Shown: one piece after another, positions 18,701 through 25,515 of the stretch
How the letters are laid out: every line of letters begins with the position of its first letter
Position numbering within the stretch: position 1 is the first letter of the stretch
Origin: Lachnospiraceae bacterium
GTDB lineage: Bacteria; Bacillota; Clostridia; Lachnospirales; Lachnospiraceae
Length of the DNA stretch: 37,126 bases
Assembly (NCBI GenBank): GCA_017936785.1
Contig: JAGBEV010000035.1
Span: 1 to 37,126, forward strand
Direction of reading: 5' to 3'
Made by a program: the position numbers and the translations under genes
The notes under the pieces: generated by a model
Seen by the model: only the letters and a program-made list of their open reading frames with translations
Databases searched by the model: none
Told to the model about the DNA's origin: nothing

Positions 18701-19713
18701 GTTCTCGTTCTTTTACCCTTCTCATGCGTTCTTCTGGACCGGTCTCTCTGCCGGTTTTCTTTTTCTTCATAATCCTCATATGCTTTGACGATTTTCTGTA
18801 CCAGCGGATGTCTCACCACATCCTTGCTGGTCAGATTGCAAAAAGCGATTTCATCTACTCCCGACAATACCCTTGTGGCAACATCCAGACCAGACCTGGT
18901 TCCTGCGCTTAAGTCTTTTTGGGAACTGTCACCGGTAACAACTACCTTGGAGCCGAAACCTATCCTGGTTAAAAACATTTTCATTTGTGCCTCTGTGGTA
19001 TTCTGGGCTTCATCCAGGATAATGTAGGCATTGTCCAATGTACGTCCCCTCATATAAGCAAGGGGAGCTACTTCGATCAATCCCTTTTCCATATTTTTCT
19101 GAAAACTTTCCGCTCCCATGATCTGGTAAAGGGCATCATATAAGGGTCTTAAATAAGGGTCCACCTTGCTCTGGAGGTCTCCCGGCAGAAACCCCAGCTT
19201 TTCCCCGGCTTCAATTGCCGGTCTGGTCAAAATGATCCGTCCCACCTGATTGCTCCGGAATGCAGTGATCGCCATTGCCATTGCCAGAAAGGTCTTTCCC
19301 GTTCCTGCAGGCCCCAATCCGAAAACGATCATGTGATCCTTCATTGCCTGCACATATTTTTTCTGTCCCATGGTCTTCGGCTGTATTGGCTTTCCGCTGA
19401 TGGTATGGCAGATACAGTTTTCGTCCATGGAAAGTAAGCCGTCATCTTCGTTTTCCTTACTCATCATAACGGCATAATTTACGTTTTGTTCTTCAATTTC
19501 CGTTCCTTTATGGGAAATCTGCAATAATTCACCCAGTAATTTATAGACTTTCTTTACATTTCCCTTTTCACCGGAAATCTTAACCGTTCCGTCCCGGTTT
19601 ATAATGGAAACCTCAAATTCATCTTCAACCTTGCGGATATATGCATCGTTTGTGCCAAAAAGCTTCTGCATGGAAGCTGTGTCCATGTCCATTAACATTG
19701 TATAATCACTCAA
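18697..19713 (-). CDS. phoH: PhoH-like ATPase
   Basis: PhoH-family proteins are cytosolic P-loop ATPases linked to RNA metabolism, commonly encoded beside ybeY. The 338-aa product has an N-terminal KH-like region (about residues 20-75) and Walker A GLGPAGTGKTFLAMA near residue 137. LTRPAIEAGEKLGFLPGD and Walker B AYIILDEAQNTTEAQMK near 230-245 follow, with VVTGDSSQKDL after that. The C-terminus is strongly basic (RQRDRSRRTHEKGKR). Translation starts at TTG 19713: GAGGAG lies 7 bases upstream, whereas the first ATG (19698) is 22 bases away from it. The start overlaps the yqfD stop by 8 bases, so translation is likely coupled. Confidence 0.95.
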   Translation of the reverse strand: MSDYTMLMDMDTASMQKLFGTNDAYIRKVEDEFEVSIINRDGTVKISGEKGNVKKVYKLLGELLQISHKGTEIEEQNVNYAVMMSKENEDDGLLSMDENCICHTISGKPIQPKTMGQKKYVQAMKDHMIVFGLGPAGTGKTFLAMAMAITAFRSNQVGRIILTRPAIEAGEKLGFLPGDLQSKVDPYLRPLYDALYQIMGAESFQKNMEKGLIEVAPLAYMRGRTLDNAYIILDEAQNTTEAQMKMFLTRIGFGSKVVVTGDSSQKDLSAGTRSGLDVATRVLSGVDEIAFCNLTSKDVVRHPLVQKIVKAYEDYEEKENRQRDRSRRTHEKGKRTRT

Positions 19714-20920
19714 TGTTGTTCTCCTCGGGAAATTCTGTAATAGGCGATAGGATTATACCGTTTTCACGTACAACAAGAGTGCCGCTCATAATAACCTTAT
19801 CCCTTTTGTAATCTATTTTAACATCTTTTTTCATTATTTGAACCCCTTTTTCTTCTAAAGTTGCGCAAAACCGCAAAAACCTGTCATTTAAAATATTTGT
19901 TGCTTCTTCTCTGGTGTAGGTGCTGTCTATGGTTTCATAACCGATATAATCATTATGCCCATAAATAAGGGGCAGATACAGATTATCCAAAAGCTTCACA
20001 GGCTTTCGGACCGTCATGATCTCATAATCTTCCTCTAAATTCATCATGCCGATTTTTACTTCCCTGGAACCCAATCCCAAAACCAAAAGCCTGTCGGTAT
20101 TACCGGTATAGATTTTCTTTTGATACTGCAGCGCAAGATCGTCCTCATAGGGAAGAATACTTTCTATGATCACATCTCCGTCCGCTCTTGTTTCATGATA
20201 GGTCCTAAGAGTTGCGTCATCATTCATGATGGGAACAATGCCCGATATCAGAATATCTCCTGCATTAACTGTATCTCCGGGCTTTACCTTGGGAACTCCC
20301 GACCGTGTGACCATGGCAACAACATTGCCGCTGACCGTTGCCCGGATATCCCCGTTTTCACCACTGTTTATTTCCTCCCGGGTTCCCACTTCATTTTCCT
20401 TTATGGTAACGTGCAGCTTGGTTCCTTCTATTTTTGCCGAAGCCCATGTAATATAATCATATTCCTCCCGCAGCTTCTTTTCAAAGCTGTCGATATCCAG
20501 ACTGTCGATGGACATTCCGTAATAGACCCCCTGAGATTCCAGAAAACTTAAAAACATGTCATCGGTAAATTGTCTGTTTCCCGAAATCTCAAATGCCCAG
20601 ATAAATCTGGTGGCAATGAACAAAGCAAGAAAGCATCCCAAAAGACCCACAAAAAACAGTTTTCGTTTCCGGTAGCGGAACAATAAAAAAGGTAGTCCCA
20701 GCTTATTTCTGACCACTACCTTTGTCTTGGTTTTCCGCAAAAATTCTTTACACCCCAGAAACCCGTCCACATACATATAAAATTCGTATCCGTCTTCCCC
20801 CGGTTCTACATCCCAAAGCTCAATATGATGGTTGTTGCATAAATTCATAAATCTTTCCGGTGAAAAACCTGTAAGATACACTCTTACATATCCTCGAAGA
20901 AATCTAATGATTGAAAGCAT
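19706..20920 (-). CDS. yqfD: Sporulation protein YqfD
   Basis: YqfD is a membrane protein of endospore formers, made in the mother cell in Bacillus. The 404-aa product has a cytosolic N-terminal part, one clear membrane segment at about residues 88-107 (FFVGLLGCFLALFIATRF), and a long exported region. That region carries DYITWASAKIEGTKLHVTIK and GDILISGIVPI, as is typical of the family. ATG 20920 follows GGAGTG. It lies 7 bases after yqfC and is coupled to phoH by an 8-base overlap. Its presence is one of the best arguments that the host makes endospores. Confidence 0.93.
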   Translation of the reverse strand: MLSIIRFLRGYVRVYLTGFSPERFMNLCNNHHIELWDVEPGEDGYEFYMYVDGFLGCKEFLRKTKTKVVVRNKLGLPFLLFRYRKRKLFFVGLLGCFLALFIATRFIWAFEISGNRQFTDDMFLSFLESQGVYYGMSIDSLDIDSFEKKLREEYDYITWASAKIEGTKLHVTIKENEVGTREEINSGENGDIRATVSGNVVAMVTRSGVPKVKPGDTVNAGDILISGIVPIMNDDATLRTYHETRADGDVIIESILPYEDDLALQYQKKIYTGNTDRLLVLGLGSREVKIGMMNLEEDYEIMTVRKPVKLLDNLYLPLIYGHNDYIGYETIDSTYTREEATNILNDRFLRFCATLEEKGVQIMKKDVKIDYKRDKVIMSGTLVVRENGIILSPITEFPEENNIE

Positions 20921-20927
20921 ATGCTGA

Positions 20928-21245
20928 TCACTCCATAAATGAAATATGTTCTATGGTTCCGGTAACTTTCATTTCATCATTATTGTAATAAGCCACTGTC
21001 AGGTTTCTGCCTTCAATACACAATCTGAAATTTTTGGTGGATATCCAGATCAGCGTTTCGGAACATTCCAGAATTCCCCGATAGTTTTCTACAAACAGCT
21101 CTCCCTGTCCTCTGATGGTTATGACGCTGTCTCCGTTGACCAGCTCCCGGGGAAGCTTCAGGGTATCCGTCATCTGTTCCCTTGCTGCCTGAATGATTTT
21201 ATTTTTGTTTCTGTTTAATCTGCCCATGATAAAGTATATGAGCAT
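20928..21245 (-). CDS. yqfC: Sporulation protein YqfC
   Basis: YqfC is a small protein (here up to 105 aa) always paired with YqfD in spore formers. The body shows LKLPRELVNGDSVITIRGQG and the repeated beta-strand pattern typical of the YabP/YqfC family. Two starts are possible. ATG 21245 overlaps the stop of the upstream phosphorylase gene as TAATG, which suits coupled re-initiation. ATG 21227 gives the more usual N-terminus MGRLNRNKNK but has no ribosome binding site. I kept the outer start. Confidence 0.92.
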   Translation of the reverse strand: MLIYFIMGRLNRNKNKIIQAAREQMTDTLKLPRELVNGDSVITIRGQGELFVENYRGILECSETLIWISTKNFRLCIEGRNLTVAYYNNDEMKVTGTIEHISFME

Positions 21246-22552
21246 TATTCCCGAATAATACCTTTGATAAACTTATGGGGTGCTGTGGGTTCATCCCCAA
21301 TATGGCATGCCTTTATATATCTTTCTGCTGCTTCACAAAGTTTATTTTCATCATTTCCATACAGCCTTACAAGAACATCTCCTGTCTGTACGGTATCTCC
21401 GGCTTTTTTGGCAAGCACCAGTCCTACACTTAAGTCAATGTCACTTTCCTTGGTCTCTCTGCCGCCTCCCAGTATCAGGGAACAGATTCCCACTTCGTCA
21501 CAATCGATATGGGATATCCAGCCGGACTTTTCCGCCTTTACTTCTTTTATCATAGCCGCCACAGGCAGTTTTTCCGGTTCATAGACATAAGAGCTGTCGC
21601 CGCCCTGGGCTTCTACAAATTCTGCCAGCTTCTTTAAGGCACTGCCGTCTTCTATTTTCTCCATAAGCATGTTCCGCGCTTCTGCCTGTGAAGATGCCCT
21701 GCCTCCTGCAACGACCATTTCCGCCCCCAGAGTCAGGCATAATTCCACAAAATCCTCCGGTCCTTTTCCATTCAGGGTATCAATGGCTTCCCGCACTTCC
21801 AGGGCATTTCCCACAGCAAAGCCCAAAGGCTGGTCCATATCGGACACAACTGCCGTAGTATGCCTTCCTGCACCATTGCCGATACGTACCATTTCTCCTG
21901 CAAGGGCAAAAGCATCTTCTTCTGCCTTCATAAAAGCACCGCTGCCAGTCTTCACATCCAGCACAATAGCATCTGCGCCGGAAGCCAGCTTTTTGCTCAT
22001 AATGGAACTGGCGATCAGGGACATATTATCAACGGTCGCCGTCACATCCCTGAGGGCATAGAGCTTTTTGTCCGCAGGCGCCAGATCCTTTGTCTGTCCC
22101 ATAATGGCAATGCCGATGTCATTTACCTGCCTGATGAAATGTTCCGTATCAATAGAAGTGGAAAAACCGGGAAAGCTTTCCAGCTTATCGATGGTGCCGC
22201 CGGTATGTCCCAAGCCCCTGCCGCTCATTTTTGCCACCGGAATACCACATGCTGCCACCATAGGTCCTAAGGCAAGGGATGTTTTATCTCCCACGCCTCC
22301 GGTACTGTGCTTATCCACCTTGATTCCATGAATAGAGGATAAATCCAGCATTTCTCCGCTTTTTGCCATTTCCATGGTAAGATTCAGGGTTTCCTCTTCA
22401 TTCATCCCCTGAAAATAAATTGCCATCATCATGGCAGACATCTGGTAATCAGGAATTTGTCCGGCCGTGTAATGGCAAATCATAAAACGGATTTCTTCAG
22501 GGCTTAATACGCCGCCGTTTCTTTTTTTCATGATCAGGTCATACATTCTCAT
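21245..22552 (-). CDS. pdp: Pyrimidine-nucleoside phosphorylase
   Basis: The enzyme splits uridine, thymidine and deoxyuridine with phosphate for nucleoside salvage. The 435-aa protein follows the Bacillus Pdp sequence closely: MRMYDLIMKKRNGGVLSPEE, then HSTGGVGDKTSLALGP and KMSGRGLGHTGGTIDKLES (phosphate and thymine site). ASSIMSKKLASGADAIVLD and a C-terminal lipoyl-like alpha/beta domain follow. I chose ATG 22552 since it matches the family N-terminus and leaves 9 bases to the GGGGG site; ATG 22558 would leave only 3. It sits between the NYN-LOTUS gene and yqfC, with a one-base overlap to the latter. Confidence 0.95.
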   Translation of the reverse strand: MRMYDLIMKKRNGGVLSPEEIRFMICHYTAGQIPDYQMSAMMMAIYFQGMNEEETLNLTMEMAKSGEMLDLSSIHGIKVDKHSTGGVGDKTSLALGPMVAACGIPVAKMSGRGLGHTGGTIDKLESFPGFSTSIDTEHFIRQVNDIGIAIMGQTKDLAPADKKLYALRDVTATVDNMSLIASSIMSKKLASGADAIVLDVKTGSGAFMKAEEDAFALAGEMVRIGNGAGRHTTAVVSDMDQPLGFAVGNALEVREAIDTLNGKGPEDFVELCLTLGAEMVVAGGRASSQAEARNMLMEKIEDGSALKKLAEFVEAQGGDSSYVYEPEKLPVAAMIKEVKAEKSGWISHIDCDEVGICSLILGGGRETKESDIDLSVGLVLAKKAGDTVQTGDVLVRLYGNDENKLCEAAERYIKACHIGDEPTAPHKFIKGIIRE

Positions 22553-22568
22553 ATGCATTAACCCCCTT

Positions 22569-23489
22569 TTATTTACCGCTTAATCTGACATAATTCACAT
22601 TGTTTTCCTTATCCGTCTCCAAAGTCAGGGTCGGAAAGCTCTTTACGAATTTCTTAAACTGTGAAAAACCATAATTTTTTACTGAAAAACCGGGAATCTG
22701 CTGCTTTAATTCCTGGGACAGCAGGCTCAGCTCTATACTTCCGCCCTTTCCCACTATGATTTTTTTCATAAGCCCTTCCAGATCTGCATCCTGTCTGGAA
22801 GCATTGATCAGGGAAATAATATTGTTGTTGCGATGGATTTTCACCGTCTTTAACCCTTCACAGAATGTAGAAAACTTGGTGTAGCCATAATTGCGCACAT
22901 CGAAATCGGGATATTTCTTCAACAATCTGCTTCCTACCTCGCCGATATTGGTCATAGGTTTTCCCGCATCCTCATTTTCATCCAGGATTTCCACAATAGC
23001 CTTTTCAATAGACTTCATGGATCTGGCATGTTTCTTTTCCTTGTCATCCTGCTCCTTACCGGAAATATTGTTGAGATAAATAAAACGGTCACATGCGCTG
23101 ACAAAGGCATCCGGCGTCTTTGTCTCTCCCATGCCGATCACATGTTTTCCCGCTTCACGAAGCCTTCCTGCCAGCCGTGTAAAATCGCTGTCACTGGTAA
23201 CCAGACAAAAGCCTTCCACATTATTGGAATATAAAATATCCATGGCATCAATGATCATAAAAGAATCTGTGGCATTCTTTCCGTTGGTATAAGCAAATTG
23301 CTGCATGGGCTGTATGGAATTGGACAACAGCACCGTTTTCCATTTATTACTGTTGCTTCTGGTCCAGTCTCCGTAAATTCTTTTGATGGTGACAATTCCG
23401 TATTTGGTCAGCTCATCCAGAATCTTCTGAACATATTCTGCCGAAACATTATCAGAATCGATCAACAGGGCAAATCTTTTTTCTTCCAC
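22569..23489 (-). CDS. NYN-domain nuclease-like protein with two LOTUS/OST-HTH domains
   Basis: This 306-aa protein has an N-terminal NYN (LabA/PIN-like) domain over residues 1-140. Its acidic residues are at the usual places: LLIDSDNVS (D11, D13), DSFMIIDAMD (D75, D81, D84) and LVTSDSDF (D100, D102). Two tandem OST-HTH/LOTUS modules follow, at about 160-225 and 236-306. Each contains a near-repeat (PDFDVRNYGYTKFSTF and PGFSVKNYGFSQFKKF). By family, the first part is a metal-dependent RNase candidate and the LOTUS modules are RNA-binding; the RNA target is unknown. GTG 23489 is preceded by a perfect AGGAGG 6 bases upstream. It lies 16 bases before pdp. Confidence 0.88.
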   Translation of the reverse strand: MEEKRFALLIDSDNVSAEYVQKILDELTKYGIVTIKRIYGDWTRSNSNKWKTVLLSNSIQPMQQFAYTNGKNATDSFMIIDAMDILYSNNVEGFCLVTSDSDFTRLAGRLREAGKHVIGMGETKTPDAFVSACDRFIYLNNISGKEQDDKEKKHARSMKSIEKAIVEILDENEDAGKPMTNIGEVGSRLLKKYPDFDVRNYGYTKFSTFCEGLKTVKIHRNNNIISLINASRQDADLEGLMKKIIVGKGGSIELSLLSQELKQQIPGFSVKNYGFSQFKKFVKSFPTLTLETDKENNVNYVRLSGK

Positions 23490-23499
23490 AGTCTACCTC

Positions 23500-23802
23500 C
23501 TAAAAATAAGTACGATCTACTCTTTTCATTACCATTTCAACCTGTTCCTTATCCAAATGAAGAGACTCCAGCAATTCACCTGCTTTATCCGCCTGCATAC
23601 TATTAATACATAAAGTACATTGGGCACGTCCCCTGTCTCCGAATAATCTGCTGAAAAAAGAAGGATCTTCCCATTTCTCATAATAGGAGATTCGATTGTT
23701 CAAAAAAGCCCTTTCAATTTTCATTTTGATTTCCGGGTCCCGTACAACACAAAATTCGATTTCATTATGAATTTTAACATCTGAAAATGATATGTCTGTC
23801 AT
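23500..23802 (-). CDS. Unknown 100-aa protein
   Basis: I do not recognise this family. The 100-aa soluble product starts MTDISFSDVKIHNEIEFC and contains a CTLCINSMQADKAGEL segment with two cysteines spaced CxxC. It ends in an amphipathic helix (LDKEQVEMVMKRV). ATG 23802 has AAAGGTG about 6 bases upstream, which I prefer over a GTG at 23811. It is the first gene of the long minus-strand block, 10 bases before the NYN-LOTUS gene, so the two are probably co-transcribed. Confidence 0.7.
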   Translation of the reverse strand: MTDISFSDVKIHNEIEFCVVRDPEIKMKIERAFLNNRISYYEKWEDPSFFSRLFGDRGRAQCTLCINSMQADKAGELLESLHLDKEQVEMVMKRVDRTYF

Positions 23803-23831
23803 AATAATCACCTTTATCCTTATGATATTTA

Positions 23832-23840
23832 ATCATAACA
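23832..23840 (-). promoter_or_regulatory. Possible extended -10 promoter for the 23.8 kb block
   Basis: On the minus strand TGT-TATGAT (TGn plus hexamer) stands about 30 bases before the start at 23802, just downstream of a terminator. The -35 region is poor, as allowed for extended -10 promoters. Confidence 0.35.
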
Positions 23841-23856
23841 TAACACTTACAAAAAA

Positions 23857-23897
23857 ATAAGTACCTTTATGAGAAATCTTCCCATAAAGGCACTTAT
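23857..23897. terminator. Bidirectional intrinsic terminator
   Basis: Arms 23857-23871 and 23883-23897 pair over 15 positions with one mismatch (23863/23891) around an 11-base loop. A T-rich tract follows on the plus strand (23898-23910) and an A7 run precedes on the plus strand (23851-23857), giving a U-tract in both directions. On the minus strand it closes the AGCS symporter transcript and separates it from the housekeeping block. Confidence 0.85.
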
Positions 23898-23940
23898 ATT
23901 TTGTTTTTTTCTGTCTTTATTTCATTCCATGGATGCAAAT

Positions 23941-25344
23941 TTACTTAGCGCTTTTCTCTTCTTTTAAAATCACCTGGAAGTCTTTCATATCCCTGGCAAT
24001 TTCACCGCTTAATAACAGCATGCAGATCAGGTTGGGAATCGCCATCAGCGCATTGGCAATATCAGAAAGATTCCATACCAGATCCAGCGTTGCGGTTGCA
24101 CCTACATAAACGATCAATGAAAATACAATTCTGTATATCATATTGAATTTATGTGTTCCGAATATGTATTCAAAGGCTTTTTCCCCATGATATTCCCATC
24201 CTAAAATGGTGGAAAAAGCAAATAAAGCAATGCTGATGGTAACAAGCCAGCCGCCTACAGGTCCTAATACAGTTTTAAATGCTGCAATGGTCAGGGCGGA
24301 ACCCGTTATCAGCTCACCTGCCTCATTTACGCTGCCCAGCACACCGGAGCTTGCAATGGCAAGACCTGTAATTGTACATACAACAATAGTATCCCAGAAA
24401 GTACCGGTCATATTGATATAACCCTGACGGACCGGATGATCGGTAGTAGCTGCTGCTGCGGTAATGGCTGCAGAACCCATACCTGCTTCATTGGAAAATA
24501 CACCTCTTGCCACACCATATCTCATGCCGTTCATCATGGATGCTGTGATCGTACCCAGAACACCGCCTGTAATGGACTGAATACTGAAGGCGCACCGGAA
24601 AATCTGTACCACGCCGGCAGGAATGTTTTTATAATTCAATGCAATGACGATCAGACCGCCGATCACATAAAAGATTGCCATAAAAGGTACAACTACGGAA
24701 GATACCTTGGAAATGGTCTTGATGCCGCCTACGATAATGACCAGTGCCAATATTGTAATGATAACGCCGGTAATCCATGTGGGTACTGACCAGGTTTCTG
24801 CCATGGAAGAAGAAATGGAATTTGCCTGTGTCATATTTCCGATACCAAAAGAAGCAACTACTGCAAAAAATGCAAACAGCCATCCCAAAACAGTTCCCAG
24901 AGGTTTCCATTTAATGGCTTTCTTCATGGTATACATAGGACCGCCGGACATTTCGCCCTTTTCATTTTTTTCACGGTATTTAATAGCAAGCATACATTCG
25001 CTGAATTTGGAAGTAAGACCAAATGCTGCGGAAATCCACATCCATACCAATGCACCGGGGCCGCCGCTTACCATGGCTGTTGCCACACCTACGATATTAC
25101 CTGTACCGATAGTTGCTGCCAAAGCAGTTGTCAATGCTGAGAAAGGCGATACATCTCCCTCGCCTCTGCTCTTTGTTCTGGCTTCTTTGCTCAAAGTGCT
25201 CTTCAACGCATACGGAAGATTTCTCCAGGGCAGGAAGCCTGTTCTGAGAGTAAGGAAAATACCTGTTCCAACTAACAATACCAGCATTACCGGTCCCCAG
25301 ACAAAGTCATCCACCAATTTTACAATTTCGTTTACCTTATCCAT
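23941..25344 (-). CDS. AGCS-family alanine/glycine:cation symporter
   Basis: This 467-aa sodium- or proton-coupled amino acid symporter (AgcS/AlsT type) has about eleven membrane segments. Family signatures include TGNIVGVATAMVSGGPGAL, the adjacent motif KYREKNEKGEMSGGPMYTM, and GVARGVFSNEAGMGSAAITA. Alanine or glycine is the usual substrate; glutamine-specific relatives exist, so the substrate is not settled. ATG 25344 follows AAAGGGATG. It is transcribed alone: a sigma-A-like promoter lies at 25439-25467, a hairpin sits in the leader, and a strong terminator follows the stop. Confidence 0.93.
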   Translation of the reverse strand: MDKVNEIVKLVDDFVWGPVMLVLLVGTGIFLTLRTGFLPWRNLPYALKSTLSKEARTKSRGEGDVSPFSALTTALAATIGTGNIVGVATAMVSGGPGALVWMWISAAFGLTSKFSECMLAIKYREKNEKGEMSGGPMYTMKKAIKWKPLGTVLGWLFAFFAVVASFGIGNMTQANSISSSMAETWSVPTWITGVIITILALVIIVGGIKTISKVSSVVVPFMAIFYVIGGLIVIALNYKNIPAGVVQIFRCAFSIQSITGGVLGTITASMMNGMRYGVARGVFSNEAGMGSAAITAAAATTDHPVRQGYINMTGTFWDTIVVCTITGLAIASSGVLGSVNEAGELITGSALTIAAFKTVLGPVGGWLVTISIALFAFSTILGWEYHGEKAFEYIFGTHKFNMIYRIVFSLIVYVGATATLDLVWNLSDIANALMAIPNLICMLLLSGEIARDMKDFQVILKEEKSAK

Positions 25345-25393
25345 TTGTCACATCCCTTTCGTTTCTTTCTTTATATTCCTTTTGAATATAAAA

Positions 25394-25426
25394 AACGGAG
25401 ACAAACTGATGATCGTTGTCTCCGTT
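25394..25426 (-). terminator. Terminator-like hairpin in the AGCS leader
   Basis: A perfect 11-bp stem (25394-25404 with 25416-25426) encloses an 11-base loop. On the minus strand it is followed directly by TTTTTTATATTC. It would end transcripts from the LtaS-like gene. Yet it also lies downstream of the AGCS promoter, starting only about 6 bases from the predicted transcript start, so AGCS mRNA must cross it. Confidence 0.75.
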
Positions 25427-25438
25427 GACTTATTTAAT

Positions 25439-25467
25439 ACTATACTGGCAAATCCGGAATCTGTCAA
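25439..25467 (-). promoter_or_regulatory. Sigma-A-type promoter for the AGCS symporter
   Basis: On the minus strand a perfect TTGACA (25467-25462) is followed after 17 bases by TATAGT (25444-25439). The predicted transcript start is near 25432, about 90 bases before the AGCS ATG. The promoter lies just after the stop of the LtaS-like gene. Confidence 0.75.
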
Positions 25468-25470
25468 TGA

Positions 25471-25515
25471 AAAATTTTACATTTCCTTAACATTGTTTAG
25501 TAAATTTTTACATTT
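25471..25515. repeat. Two AT-rich direct repeats beside the AGCS promoter
   Basis: Nearly identical 14-mers at 25471-25484 and 25502-25515 (minus strand AAATGTAAAATTTT and AAATGTAAAAATTT) start 31 bases apart, about three helical turns. The nearer one abuts the -35 box. They could be a regulator site, or simply chance in AT-rich DNA. Confidence 0.3.
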
